Shown: positions 1 to 8,193 of the stretch, piece by piece | Numbering within the stretch: the first letter of the stretch is position 1 | Layout: each line of letters begins with the position of its first letter | Assembly: GCF_009935845.1 (NCBI RefSeq) | Contig: NZ_QWEK01000006.1 | Location: 62,001-126,000, forward strand | DNA: 64,000 nt | Direction: 5' to 3' | From: Pseudoflavonifractor sp. 524-17 | Lineage (GTDB): Bacteria > Bacillota > Clostridia > Oscillospirales > Oscillospiraceae | Program-made: the position numbers and the translations under genes | Notes under the pieces: model-generated | Databases searched by the model: none | Told to the model about the DNA's origin: nothing | What the model saw: only the letters and a program-made list of their open reading frames with translations

Positions 1-39
1 AAAATTGGGAAAGGATTGTGTTGATGGGAGGAAGCACAG

Positions 40-894
40 ATGAAACGGATTCGCGCTTTTGTCTTTACGCTGCTACTGTGCCTGGCTCTGATGCCGGCGG
101 CCTCCGCGGATATGGGTCCCAAGCCATCGCTGACCATTCAGGTCAAAAACGCCCCGGAGGGCGTTTATTATCTGGACCTGCTGATCCCGGAGGAGAAGCG
201 GGGGGACTATGACAATCTGGGGGACCGGGACTATGACGAAACCCTCCTGGCCGGGCTTCGCGGCTGGGAGGGCGAGGGGTGGCATCCCGCCTTTGCCGGC
301 GGCACCAGGGCCCCGCTGTTTGGGGATCTGGTCCCGGGGGAGGACGGACTCCACCGCTTCGGCTACCATGGCCTTCCGGAGACCTTCCGCGTCGCGGTGT
401 CCGGGCCGGAGGGAAGCCGGGCCACAGAACAGACCTTCACCCGCGCCGCGTTTTACACCAACCTGGTCTACGACTACGAGAGCAATACCATCGTAAAGGG
501 GACGGCGGGATGGCAGGCGGTTGCGGTCCAGTTTCTCTTTACCCTCATCCCCACTTTAGTGGTGGAGGGGTTCTTGCTGCTGGCCTTCGGATTCCGGTGG
601 CGGGAGAACTGGCGGGTCTTTCTGCTGGCCAATCTGGCCACCCAGGCGGGGCTCCATCTGTTTTTACGGGGACAGCTGGTTGGGGCAATATGCAGCTACT
701 TCCCGTTTTATCTGCTCATCCTCGCCCTTCCGGAGCTGGTCATCCTTCTGGCGGAGACGGCGGTCTATGTCAAGTGCCTCAAGGGGCGGGGCAAAGGCCG
801 GCGGGCGGCCTATGCCGTCACAGCCAACCTGGCCAGCCTGGCGGCGGGCTTTCTGCCCCTGGGACTCATGGTCCAAGTGCTGATGAGGCTGTGA
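40..894 (+). CDS. Membrane protein with signal peptide, function unknown
   Basis: No family recognised. The 284-residue product starts with a signal-peptide-like segment (basic MKRIR, a hydrophobic run, then a small-residue AASA site near residue 23). About 135 residues follow that would lie outside the cytoplasmic membrane. From about residue 160 to the end there are at least three or four hydrophobic segments with basic loops such as KGRGKGRR. A GGGAGGA ribosome site precedes the ATG. It ends 40 bases before the alanyl-tRNA editing gene on the same strand. A role in the envelope is inferred from topology only. Confidence 0.7.
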   Translation: MKRIRAFVFTLLLCLALMPAASADMGPKPSLTIQVKNAPEGVYYLDLLIPEEKRGDYDNLGDRDYDETLLAGLRGWEGEGWHPAFAGGTRAPLFGDLVPGEDGLHRFGYHGLPETFRVAVSGPEGSRATEQTFTRAAFYTNLVYDYESNTIVKGTAGWQAVAVQFLFTLIPTLVVEGFLLLAFGFRWRENWRVFLLANLATQAGLHLFLRGQLVGAICSYFPFYLLILALPELVILLAETAVYVKCLKGRGKGRRAAYAVTANLASLAAGFLPLGLMVQVLMRL

Positions 895-934
895 ATGCGG
901 CGTCTGAACTGTGGAGATACAAGGAGGAGAGAAC

Positions 935-2110
935 ATGCCAACCCAGCGGATTTACTACGAGGACAGCCACGCCAGGACTTTTGAAGGGGTGGTGACCGCC
1001 TGCGAGCCGGGGAAGGCCGGATACCGGATCGCCCTGGACCGGACCTGCTTCTTCCCGGAGGGCGGGGGGCAGTATGGGGACCGGGGAAGCCTGCGCACGC
1101 CGTCAGGGGAGATAATATCCGTCGCCGACACCCGCGAGCGGGAGGGGGTCATCTGGCACAGCGGGGACAAGCCCCTGCCGGTGGGGAGCCCGGTGACGGG
1201 AGAGCTGGACTGGGAACTGCGCTTTGCCAGAATGCAGTGCCACACCGGGGAGCATATTGTCTCCGGCCTGTTCCACCGGCTGTACGGGCTGGAAAACGTG
1301 GGCTTCCACCTGGGGGACGAAGAGATGACCATCGACCTGAGCGGGGGAGTGACCTGGGCCCAGGCCCAGGAGGTGCAACGCCTGGCTAACCGGGGGGTGG
1401 CGGAGGATGTGCCGGTCTCCTGCGCCGTCCCGCCGCCGGAGGAGCTGGCCCGGCTGGAATACCGGAGCAAGCTGGCCCTGACGGAGAACGTGCGCATTGT
1501 GACCATACCGGGCTACGACGTGTGCGCCTGCTGCGCCCCCCACGTAAAGCGGACGGGGGAGATTGGGCTGATCCATCTGGCGGGGATTCAGAACTGGAAA
1601 GGAGGCGTACGCATCCGGATGCTGTGCGGCAGCCGGGCGGTGGCGGACGTGATGGCCAAGCAGAACCAGATTTCAGCCATCTCCGCCCTCCTCTCCGCCA
1701 AGCAGGAGGGGGCGGCCCAGGCGGTTGAGCGGCTGAGCGGGGCGCTGGAGACAGCCAAGCACCGCGCGGCCCAGCTGGGGAAGGCGCTGGCGGAGCGCAA
1801 GGCGGAGGCTCTGCCCCAAGGGGAGCGGTGTTTGCTTCTCTTCGAAACGCTGGACACCGCCGCCCTGCGTACGCTGGTAAACGCCGCCCTGGACCGGGAT
1901 ACCGGCCTGTGCGCCGCTTTCGCCCCGGAGGGGGACCGGTTCCAATACATCATAGGCAGCGGCCAGACCGATCTGCGGCCTTTGGTGAAGGAGATGAACG
2001 GGACGCTGCGCGGCCGCGGCGGCGGCAGCGCCCAGATGGTCCAGGGCAGCGTCCAGGCTGGCCGGCGGGAGATTGAGGCGTGGTGGAACACAGTTGTGAA
2101 TAAATCGTAA
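935..2110 (+). CDS. Alanyl-tRNA editing protein, AlaX-L type with DHHA1-like C-terminus
   Basis: Predicted trans-editing hydrolase that removes mischarged amino acids (Ser or Gly) from tRNA-Ala in the cytoplasm. The 391-residue protein has the FFPEGGGQYGD motif of the AlaRS editing domain near residue 40. The zinc ligands are HTGEH (about residue 100) and CACCAPH (about residue 200). A coiled region and a C-terminal DHHA1-like part ending in GRGGGSAQMVQGSVQ follow. This length fits the long AlaX-L class. The ATG at 935 is preferred over a GTG at 911 because AAGGAGGAG stands just before it. Confidence 0.88.
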   Translation: MPTQRIYYEDSHARTFEGVVTACEPGKAGYRIALDRTCFFPEGGGQYGDRGSLRTPSGEIISVADTREREGVIWHSGDKPLPVGSPVTGELDWELRFARMQCHTGEHIVSGLFHRLYGLENVGFHLGDEEMTIDLSGGVTWAQAQEVQRLANRGVAEDVPVSCAVPPPEELARLEYRSKLALTENVRIVTIPGYDVCACCAPHVKRTGEIGLIHLAGIQNWKGGVRIRMLCGSRAVADVMAKQNQISAISALLSAKQEGAAQAVERLSGALETAKHRAAQLGKALAERKAEALPQGERCLLLFETLDTAALRTLVNAALDRDTGLCAAFAPEGDRFQYIIGSGQTDLRPLVKEMNGTLRGRGGGSAQMVQGSVQAGRREIEAWWNTVVNKS

Positions 2111-2147
2111 AAGTTCCGCCAGCGAGAAAAGCGGCGCATTTTAGGGG

Positions 2148-2176
2148 TTGAAAGCCGGTCTTGTTTCCTGTATAAT
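2148..2176 (+). promoter_or_regulatory. Sigma-A type promoter of the prolyl isomerase gene
   Basis: TTGAAA at 2148-2153 and TATAAT at 2171-2176 with a 17-base spacer, about 60 bases before the start codon at 2238. It lies in the gap after the AlaX gene, so the isomerase can be transcribed on its own. Confidence 0.75.
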
Positions 2177-2237
2177 GGGAAGTCGTTCCGCGAAGGAAGC
2201 TGTCCCGCGGGAATTACTACGAGAGGACTGAGTTACA

Positions 2238-3803
2238 ATGAGCGCATCCAGAGAAAAGAAGCAGCGCCAGAGTGACCCCAACCAGGGGCTGACCCAGAAA
2301 CAGATAAAGGAACAGAAAGAGGCCGCCGCCCAAAAACGCAGCCGGACCATCTACACCCTCATCGGCGTGGCAGCCGTGGCGGCTGTGGCGGCGCTGCTGA
2401 TCTGGGACTCCGGATTTTTCCAGAGCCGTACCACCGCTATGACGGTGAACGGCAAAAATTATACCCCTGGCCAGGTGTCCTACTACTACGGCGCCGCCCG
2501 GGACGACTATGGTTTTATCCTTAGCTATATGGGCTATGACGCCAGCAAGCCCGACCGGGAGCAGATCTTCAACGAGGAGAGCGGCCAGACCTATTACGAC
2601 CTGTTTATGGAGGGCGCCAAGTCCAAGATGATTCAGAATGCGTCCCTGGCGGACGCGGCCCGGGCGGAGGGCGTGACCCTCTCCGAGGAGAGCCGTACCC
2701 AGGTGGACGCCGCCCTGGCGCAGTATGAGGCCACCGCCGCCCAGTACGGCTACCCTCTCAACGCCTTCCTCAAGCTGAACTTTGGGGAGTATATGACTAA
2801 GGGGGTACTGCGCTCCTGCCTGGAGGAGCAGTTTTTGGCCGAGCAGTTCCGGCAGGACTATTCCGACGGCCTGACCTATGACGACGCCGCCCTGGAAGAA
2901 TACTACAGCGAGCACAGCGAGGATCTGGATACCTTTGAATACGACGTGTGCTTTATCAGCGGCACGCCCGAGGCTAAGACCGATGAGGACGGCAACACTG
3001 TGGAGGCCACCGACGAGGAGAAGACCGCGGCCCTGGAGCAGGCCAAGACCGAGGCCGACGCTCTGGTGGGCAAGGTAGAGGACGGCGAGGACTTTGAAGT
3101 CCAGGCTAATTTGATAGTGAACAAGATTGACGGCTCCTCCGTCACGGTAGACAACCGCCTGACCGGCAGCGGCGTGTCGTCCACCTACAAATCCTGGCTG
3201 GCTGAGGCCGGCCGGAAGGCGGGGGATATCACCGTTATTGAGTCGGAGAGCGGCTGCTATGTGGTGCGCTTCAACAGCCGGGAGCGGGTAGAGGATGACT
3301 TTGGCGAGGCCAATATCCGCCACATTTTGGTAAAGGCGGAGACCACCGACGCAGACGCCACCGATGCCAGCGGCTACCCCGTTCCCTCTGACGCGGCCAT
3401 TGCCGCCGCTGAGGAGAAGGCAAAGTCCATTCTGGCTGAGTTTGAGGCGGGGGACAAGACGGCAGAGTCCTTTGCCGCCCTGGCCGCAGCCAACTCCGCA
3501 GACCCGGGCTCCAAGGACAACGGGGGCCTGTATGAGAACGTGACCCGCAGCACCGGCTTCTTCCAGGCTTTCCTGAACTGGATTTTTGAGGACGGCCGTC
3601 AGGTGGGGGACACTGGTCTGGTGGAGAACACCCAGTCCGGCCAGCAGGGCTGGCACATAATGTACCTGGACTCCACCGGGGACAGCCTGTGGAAGTACAC
3701 CGCCGACAGCGCCCTGCGCTCCGCCGCTGTGAGCGACTGGGAAGAAAGCCTGAAAGCGGGCTATGAAGCTGTAGAGGGTTCCGGCGCCAGATATCTGGGC
3801 TGA
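2238..3803 (+). CDS. Membrane-anchored parvulin-type peptidyl-prolyl isomerase (PrsA/SurA-like)
   Basis: Predicted extracytoplasmic foldase. The 521-residue protein has a charged cytoplasmic N-terminus, one membrane anchor at about residues 36-56 (IYTLIGVAAVAAVAALLIW) and a SurA-like N-terminal chaperone region starting with TTAMTVNGKNYT. The PpiC domain begins near ANIRHILVKAE (about residue 355) and contains the NSADPGSKDNGGLYE segment typical of parvulins. There is no lipobox cysteine, so it is anchored by a helix rather than a lipid as in classical PrsA. It has its own promoter upstream and a GC-rich hairpin downstream. Confidence 0.88.
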   Translation: MSASREKKQRQSDPNQGLTQKQIKEQKEAAAQKRSRTIYTLIGVAAVAAVAALLIWDSGFFQSRTTAMTVNGKNYTPGQVSYYYGAARDDYGFILSYMGYDASKPDREQIFNEESGQTYYDLFMEGAKSKMIQNASLADAARAEGVTLSEESRTQVDAALAQYEATAAQYGYPLNAFLKLNFGEYMTKGVLRSCLEEQFLAEQFRQDYSDGLTYDDAALEEYYSEHSEDLDTFEYDVCFISGTPEAKTDEDGNTVEATDEEKTAALEQAKTEADALVGKVEDGEDFEVQANLIVNKIDGSSVTVDNRLTGSGVSSTYKSWLAEAGRKAGDITVIESESGCYVVRFNSRERVEDDFGEANIRHILVKAETTDADATDASGYPVPSDAAIAAAEEKAKSILAEFEAGDKTAESFAALAAANSADPGSKDNGGLYENVTRSTGFFQAFLNWIFEDGRQVGDTGLVENTQSGQQGWHIMYLDSTGDSLWKYTADSALRSAAVSDWEESLKAGYEAVEGSGARYLG

Positions 3804-3847
3804 TTGGACCCGGCGGAATCAACAGATTGTTATAAATAGAGCAAAAA

Positions 3848-3885
3848 TGCGGGCGGGGCGGTGCGGGCTCCGCCCGCGGCTTTTG
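3848..3885 (+). terminator. Hairpin after the isomerase gene
   Basis: GCGGGCGG and CCGCCCGC form a strong stem followed by GGCTTTTGC. It overlaps the leader of the next gene, so it could act as terminator or attenuator ahead of tcdA. Confidence 0.5.
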
Positions 3886-3906
3886 CTGGCGAAGGAGGCA
3901 GACCCT

Positions 3907-4620
3907 ATGGAGGAGGCGTTTCTCCGTACCGGCATGATGCTGGGAGAGGCGGCGATGGAGCGGCTGTGGAACAGCCATGTGGCGGTGTTCGGCCTTGGGG
4001 GTGTGGGCAGCTGGGCGGCGGAGGCTCTGGCCCGGTCCGGGATCGGGGCCCTCACCCTTATCGATCAGGACGAGGTGGGGACCACCAATCTCAACCGGCA
4101 GATTGTGGCCCTGCACTCCACCCTGGGACAGTCCAAGGCGGAGGTAATGGCCCGGCGGGTACTGGATATCAGTCCCCGGTGCCGGGTGACGCCCCTGACC
4201 GCCCGGTATGAGGGGGTGGACCGGGCGCGGTTTTTCCAGGAGACATACGACTATATTGTGGACGCCATTGATCTGGTGTCCTGCAAGCTGGACCTGATCG
4301 AGACCGCCCTCGCCCGAAAGATCCCCATCCTGTCCGCCCTGGGGACGGGGAACAAGCTGGACCCCACGTTGCTGCGCATTGGGGATATCTCTAAGACGGA
4401 GGGGTGTCCCCTGGCCCGGGTGGTACGCAGGGAGCTGCGCAATCGGGGGATTGTCCACCACCGGGTGCTCTGGTCCCCGGAGGGGCCCGCCGCCGCCGGA
4501 CCCTCCGGAGAGGCGCCGCCCCCTGGCCGCCGGAGCATCCCGGCCAGCGTGCCCTGGGTTCCCTCCTGTGCGGGATTGATGATGGCGGGGGACGTGGTCC
4601 GTCGTCTGGCTGGCGTTTAA
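3907..4620 (+). CDS. tcdA: tRNA threonylcarbamoyladenosine dehydratase (TcdA/CsdL family)
   Basis: E1-like ATP-dependent enzyme that cyclises t6A37 of tRNAs to ct6A. The 237-residue product has the nucleotide-binding GLGGVGSWAAEALARSGIG near residue 30, then DQDEVGTTNLNRQ, the adenylate-binding signature of ThiF/MoeB/E1 proteins. The segment DAIDLVSCKLDLI is typical of the YgdL/TcdA subfamily. The ATG at 3907 follows GAAGGAGGCAGACCCT. The C-terminus is proline and glycine-rich before VPSCAGLMMAGDVVRRL. A MITE-like repeat begins at its stop codon. Confidence 0.9.
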   Translation: MEEAFLRTGMMLGEAAMERLWNSHVAVFGLGGVGSWAAEALARSGIGALTLIDQDEVGTTNLNRQIVALHSTLGQSKAEVMARRVLDISPRCRVTPLTARYEGVDRARFFQETYDYIVDAIDLVSCKLDLIETALARKIPILSALGTGNKLDPTLLRIGDISKTEGCPLARVVRRELRNRGIVHHRVLWSPEGPAAAGPSGEAPPPGRRSIPASVPWVPSCAGLMMAGDVVRRLAGV

Positions 4621-4735
4621 AAGCTGCACCATGTGCCAAAACATGCAAATTTGCCAGGCAAAACTGCCCAGGGCAAGATCCCACGGCAATCCAGTATTCA
4701 CCGGTTGTAAATGCAGCTTCTAAAAACAAAACGTA
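4617..4735. repeat. Dispersed repeat family B, copy 1
   Basis: Non-coding segment with inverted ends (AAAGCTGCA near 4621 and TGCAGCTTCTAAAA near 4714). Its right end, CCGGTTGTAAATGCAGCTTC followed by TAAAAAC, matches CCGGTTGTGAATACAGGTTC followed by TAAAAAC at 60990-61013. A third copy ends at about 40690. Gene-free, MITE-like. Confidence 0.45.
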
Positions 4736-4740
4736 TAAAA

Positions 4741-4780
4741 CCCTCCCTCCATTGGGAAAATAAAGCCAATGGAGGGAGGG
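4741..4780 (+). promoter_or_regulatory. Perfect 15-bp hairpin covering the ribosome site of the TauE-like gene
   Basis: CCCTCCCTCCATTGG (4741-4755) pairs perfectly with CCAATGGAGGGAGGG (4766-4780). The right arm contains the GGAGGGAGGG ribosome site of the gene starting at 4787. The stem would hide it, suggesting translational control. It could also act as a weak terminator for upstream transcripts. Confidence 0.6.
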
Positions 4781-4786
4781 TTTGCA

Positions 4787-5152
4787 GTGAAAAAGAGAAG
4801 CAAATGGACAGCTTCTGCCCTTGCCGGCGGAGCGGCGGGACTGGCCAACGGATTTTTTGGCGGGGGCGGAGGCATGGTGCTGGTGCCCCTGCTGACAGGG
4901 CGGTGCGGCCTGGACCAGCGGCGGGCCTTCGCCACGTCAGTGGCCGTGATTCTGCCCCTGTGCATGCTGTCCGCAGGGATCTACTGGTGGAAGGGCGGTC
5001 TGGACTTCGTGCTGGCGCTGCCCTATTTGCTCGGGGGATTTTTAGGGGGCTTTCTGGGCGGGAAGCTCTTCCGGGGGGTAAATATGGTGTGGCTGCGGCG
5101 GGCGTTTGCCCTGCTGATCCTCTACGGCGGCGGGAAGGCGCTGTTCTTTTGA
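4787..5152 (+). CDS. Half-size TauE/SafE family membrane protein (first of a pair)
   Basis: TauE/SafE proteins are inner-membrane carriers linked to sulfite, sulfonate or other organic anion export. This 121-residue product is only half the usual 240-270 residues. It shows the repeat motif GLANGFFGGGGGMVLVPLL at its N-terminus and three to four hydrophobic helices. The GTG at 4787, seven bases after GGAGGGAGGG, is chosen over an ATG at 4769 that would lie inside the hairpin. It overlaps the next half-gene by four bases, so the two are probably translationally coupled and form a heteromeric carrier. The substrate is unknown. Confidence 0.75.
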   Translation: MKKRSKWTASALAGGAAGLANGFFGGGGGMVLVPLLTGRCGLDQRRAFATSVAVILPLCMLSAGIYWWKGGLDFVLALPYLLGGFLGGFLGGKLFRGVNMVWLRRAFALLILYGGGKALFF

Positions 5153-5553
5153 TCGGGTGGCTGACGGCCCTCCTGGCCGGGATGGTGACCGGTATTCTGT
5201 CCGGCTTCGGCGTGGGCGGGGGGACGCTGCTGCTGGTCTACCTCACCGCCTTTGCCGGGGTGCCCCAAAACCAGGCCCAGGGGATCAACCTGCTGTACTT
5301 TCTGCCTGCCGCGGCTATGGCGCTGCCTGCCCACTATAAAAACGGCTACATCCACCGTCCTACCGTGGGGCCCGCTGCTGCGGCGGGGCTGGCCGCCGCA
5401 GCTGTGGCGGCCTGGATCGCCACAGCTATGGATGTACAGCTCCTCCACCGGTGCTTTGGGGGCTTTCTGCTGATCATCGGCATGCGGGAGCTCTTTCAAA
5501 AGGAAGAGGGCCAGACGCCGGAAGAGAAAACATCAGAGGAAGGGAGGCGTTAA
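5149..5553 (+). CDS. Half-size TauE/SafE family membrane protein (second of a pair)
   Basis: The 134-residue partner of the preceding gene. It carries the same internal TauE repeat (GMVTGILSGFGVGGGTLLLV near the N-terminus) and a charged C-terminal tail EEGQTPEEKTSEEGRR. No ATG fits. The TTG at 5149 overlaps the TGA stop of the first half (TTGA) and gives a full first helix; the next in-frame ATG at 5182 would cut it. Its stop codon overlaps that of the convergent monooxygenase gene. Confidence 0.72.
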   Translation: MIGWLTALLAGMVTGILSGFGVGGGTLLLVYLTAFAGVPQNQAQGINLLYFLPAAAMALPAHYKNGYIHRPTVGPAAAAGLAAAAVAAWIATAMDVQLLHRCFGGFLLIIGMRELFQKEEGQTPEEKTSEEGRR

Positions 5554-5855
5554 TCTTTGGGCGGGTCAAAACGGCGGACTTCCACGCCGTCTACATGGAG
5601 CCCCTCGATGGACTGCATGGTTTTGAAGTGGGGGCCGGCCACATGGGCGTCCATGTTGGCCTGACTGTCCCATTGCTCGGCCAGCAGCAGCCGGTCCGGA
5701 GTGTCCGCTGCGGCGAACATCTCGTACTGGAGACAGCCGGCCTCCTGCCGGATCCGGTCTAACACGCCGTCCTCCGCCAGAGCGTTGAGAAAGGCGGAGG
5801 CCATACCGGGCTTGAGGGTGTAGATCACATTCAGGGTAATAACAGACTGGGACAT
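5550..5855 (-). CDS. Antibiotic biosynthesis monooxygenase (ABM) domain protein
   Basis: Small dimeric ferredoxin-like fold protein of 101 residues, the usual size for YgiN/YdhR-type ABM proteins, some of which oxidise quinols. It shows NVIYTLKPGMASAFLNAL, GCLQYEMF, LLLAEQWDSQANMDAHV and HFKTM. The start at 5855 follows AAGGAGGTATACC. A specific substrate cannot be read from the sequence. It ends where the TauE pair ends (convergent) and lies downstream of ruvX on the same strand, 29 bases away. Confidence 0.8.
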   Translation of the reverse strand: MSQSVITLNVIYTLKPGMASAFLNALAEDGVLDRIRQEAGCLQYEMFAAADTPDRLLLAEQWDSQANMDAHVAGPHFKTMQSIEGLHVDGVEVRRFDPPKD

Positions 5856-5884
5856 GGTGTATACCTCCTTAAATTTGTCCAGGC

Positions 5885-6310
5885 TCACGGGCCGGATTGG
5901 AGCCTGCGCCGGGTGAGATATCCCTCTAAAATCAGAGTGGCGGCCACGGCGTCCACCGTCTTTCTGTGGGCTTTCATCTTCTTGCCGCCGGCGTGGAGAA
6001 TGCCGTGGGCCTCCACCGTGGTGCGCCGCTCGTCCCAGAGGACGGGGGTGAGGCCGGTGAGCGCGGCGAGCTGCCCGGCAAAGTCCCGGCACAGCTGGGC
6101 CCGGGGTCCCTCCGTGCCGTCCATGTTCCGGGGCAGGCCCAGGACCAGCCCGTCCACCTGACGGGTCTGAACCAGGGCCTGGATCTCCCGGAGCATCCCC
6201 TCCCGGGAACGGCTGTGAATCACCGTAGTAAAGCCCGCCAGCAGGCCGGCGGCGTCGGAGATGGCGATTCCCGTCCGGGCGTCGCCGTAGTCGATTGCCA
6301 TAATGCGCAT
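5885..6310 (-). CDS. ruvX: Putative pre-16S rRNA nuclease / Holliday junction resolvase-like YqgF
   Basis: RNase H-fold nuclease of the YqgF/RuvX family. The 141-residue product (usual 135-150) begins MRIMAIDYGDARTGIAISD with the metal-binding Asp, and continues with LVLGLPRNMDGTEGPRA, LWDERRTT and a terminal DAVAATLILEGYL. The start at 6310 follows GGAGGGAGCTTCCC. It is divergent from the rpmG-secE-nusG promoter. Confidence 0.9.
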   Translation of the reverse strand: MRIMAIDYGDARTGIAISDAAGLLAGFTTVIHSRSREGMLREIQALVQTRQVDGLVLGLPRNMDGTEGPRAQLCRDFAGQLAALTGLTPVLWDERRTTVEAHGILHAGGKKMKAHRKTVDAVAATLILEGYLTRRRLQSGP

Positions 6311-6401
6311 GGGAAGCTCCCTCCTGGTGTTGGTAGTATCATTATCAGCCATAAGGGGGGAATGTGTCAAATCTTTTTTGCGGGGCGGAGGGAAAAAGTA
6401 C

Positions 6402-6430
6402 TTGACAGGAAGAAACAGGCGTGATAGACT
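6402..6430 (+). promoter_or_regulatory. Promoter of the rpmG-secE-nusG-rplK-rplA operon
   Basis: TTGACA (6402-6407), 17-base spacer, TAGACT (6425-6430). The leader of about 215 bases to rpmG (6437-6652) contains no gene. It has GC-rich self-complementary stretches around 6478-6610 that I cannot assign to a known leader family. No tRNA gene is visible there. Confidence 0.8.
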
Positions 6431-6652
6431 AATGCCACCTATGAAAGAGGGCTCTTTTTTTGTGCGCGTTTTTACGGTGTGACGGGCATAAAACCCTTCC
6501 CTCCCCGCGAGGACATAGGGAGGCAGACATGCCGAGTCCGCACCGTGACGAGGGGCGCAGTGCGCCCGCGTTGCTGGATTCGGCCCAGGGCCGCGTCCGG
6601 CATTTTGTTTTATGTCAGAACGCGGCCAATAATTGAAGGAGGTGCCGAACAC

Positions 6653-6817
6653 ATGGCAAAGGCTGGTTCCCGGGTGAAGATCACCCTGCGCTGCTCTGAG
6701 TGCAAACAGCGCAATTACAACACCAACAAGAACAAGAAGAATACCCCTGACCGTTTAGAGCTGAACAAGTACTGCCCCTTCTGCAGAAAGCACACGGTCC
6801 ACAATGAGACGAAGTAA
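6653..6817 (+). CDS. rpmG: 50S ribosomal protein L33
   Basis: Zinc-ribbon type L33 of 54 residues with two CxxC pairs (CSEC and CPFC). The typical segment [20 protein letters not shown] lies between them. Preceded by GAAGGAGGTGCCGAACAC. First gene of the secE-nusG operon, the common order in Firmicutes. Confidence 0.96.
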   Translation: MAKAGSRVKITLRCSECKQRNYNTNKNKKNTPDRLELNKYCPFCRKHTVHNETK

Positions 6818-6855
6818 TGAGAGCGCAGGCCTCACTGGAAAGAAGGGTGTACTGA

Positions 6856-7131
6856 ATGCCTGAGAACGAGAAGGCCAACCAGGCCTCCGAAAAGTCTGAA
6901 AAGACCAAGAAGAGCAAAAAGGACAAGCCCGGTTTCGGCGCCCGTGCGGGCAAGTGGTTCCGGGAGATGAAGGCCGAGCTGAAGAAGGTCCAGTGGCCCA
7001 CAAAGAAGCAGACGATTAACAACACCGTGATCGTGATTGTCTGCTGCGTCGTTGTGGGCGTGTGCATCTGGCTGTTCGATACACTGGCCAGCGCTGTCTT
7101 CAAGGCCCTGATTAATCTGTTTAACAGCTAA
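6856..7131 (+). CDS. secE: Preprotein translocase subunit SecE
   Basis: Single-span SecE of 91 residues. A long basic N-terminus leads into the conserved amphipathic segment WFREMKAELKKVQWPTKKQT. One transmembrane helix follows (VIVIVCCVVVGVCIWLF). It stabilises SecY in the Sec channel. Lies between rpmG and nusG, 11 bases before nusG. Confidence 0.95.
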   Translation: MPENEKANQASEKSEKTKKSKKDKPGFGARAGKWFREMKAELKKVQWPTKKQTINNTVIVIVCCVVVGVCIWLFDTLASAVFKALINLFNS

Positions 7132-7142
7132 GGGGCGGGGAG

Positions 7143-7664
7143 ATGGCAGATAACGCGAAATGGTATGTGGCCCATACCTACTCCGGCTATGAAAACGCAG
7201 TGGCCGCCGCCATTGAAAAGGCGGTGGAAAACCGCAACATGCGGGATTTGATCCACGGCGTGAATATCCCCATGGAGACGGTCACCGAGATTACGGACAA
7301 CGGCCCCAAGACGGTGGACCGGAAAGTTTTCCCCGGCTATGTGCTGGTGAAGATGGTGATGACAGACGAGACGTGGCACCTGGTGCGCAACGTCCGCGGC
7401 GTCACCGGCTTTGTGGGATCCGGAAACAAAGCCATTCCACTCACGGAGGAGGAAGTCGCCTCCATGGGAGTGGAGAAGAAAGAAATTGTCGTCGGCTACG
7501 AGGTGGGCGACCGGGTCAAGATCACAGAGGGCGCGCTGGAGTCCTTCCTGGGCGCTGTGGAGGAGATCGACCTGGAGCGCAGCAAGGTGCGCGTGGTCGT
7601 CGAAATGTTTGGCCGGGAGACCCCTGTGGAGCTGGAGCTGGATCAGATTGAGCCGGTGGGCTGA
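7143..7664 (+). CDS. nusG: Transcription termination/antitermination factor NusG
   Basis: The 173-residue protein has an NGN domain starting WYVAHTYSGYENAVA and containing KVFPGYVLVKM, VRGVTGFVG and GNKAIPL. A C-terminal KOW domain follows (GDRVKITEGALESF). NusG binds the RNA polymerase clamp and couples it to Rho or ribosomes. GGGGCGGGGAG precedes the ATG at 7143. Confidence 0.96.
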   Translation: MADNAKWYVAHTYSGYENAVAAAIEKAVENRNMRDLIHGVNIPMETVTEITDNGPKTVDRKVFPGYVLVKMVMTDETWHLVRNVRGVTGFVGSGNKAIPLTEEEVASMGVEKKEIVVGYEVGDRVKITEGALESFLGAVEEIDLERSKVRVVVEMFGRETPVELELDQIEPVG

Positions 7665-7694
7665 CGAGGTTTTCCGTTTTCCCCGCACGTGGGA

Positions 7695-7710
7695 GGAATG
7701 AATTCATTCC
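7695..7710. promoter_or_regulatory. Perfect 16-bp palindrome before rplK
   Basis: GGAATGAATTCATTCC lies between nusG and rplK. In RNA it would form a short stem with an AATT loop. The position fits an mRNA element upstream of rplK-rplA, where L1 autoregulation acts in many bacteria. Binding of L1 here is inference. Confidence 0.4.
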
Positions 7711-7747
7711 GTCTCAACCACATTTATCGTAGGAGGTGCTGTTTCAA

Positions 7748-8173
7748 ATGGCACAGAAAATTACAGGTTATGTCAAATTACAGATTCCCGCCGGAAAGGC
7801 TACGCCCGCTCCCCCCGTAGGCCCCGCCCTCGGCCAGCACGGCGTGAACATTGCCGCTTTTACCAAGGAGTTCAACGAGCGCACCAAGAATGACGTGGGT
7901 ATGATCATCCCCGTGGTTATCACCGTGTACGCCGACCGCTCCTTCTCCTTCATCACCAAGACCCCTCCCGCCGCCGTGCTGATCAAAAAGGCGTGCAATA
8001 TCGAGTCCGGCTCCGGTGTTCCCAACAAGACCAAGGTTGCCACCATCAGCAAGGAGGATGTGCGCAAGATCGCGGAGACCAAGATGCCCGACCTGAACGC
8101 GTCCAGCATCGAGTCCGCCATGAGCATGATCGCCGGCACCGCCCGCTCCATGGGCGTCGTGGTGGGCGACTAA
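7748..8173 (+). CDS. rplK: 50S ribosomal protein L11
   Basis: Full-length L11 of 141 residues. It has the N-terminal proline-rich segment [20 protein letters not shown] and the C-terminal rRNA-binding domain ending [12 protein letters not shown]11 forms the GTPase-associated centre with 23S rRNA. The ATG at 7748 follows GGAGGTGCTGTTTCAA. Confidence 0.97.
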   Translation: MAQKITGYVKLQIPAGKATPAPPVGPALGQHGVNIAAFTKEFNERTKNDVGMIIPVVITVYADRSFSFITKTPPAAVLIKKACNIESGSGVPNKTKVATISKEDVRKIAETKMPDLNASSIESAMSMIAGTARSMGVVVGD

Positions 8174-8193
8174 GGGCGAAGGAGGGATAGGAA

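Noticed and set aside
2217-3656. Long minus-strand frame opposite the prolyl isomerase
   Set aside because: Antisense shadow of a GC-rich gene; the plus-strand product has clear family motifs.
6437-6652. tRNA gene or known leader upstream of rpmG
   Set aside because: No cloverleaf or T-loop signature found; only unspecific GC-rich pairing.
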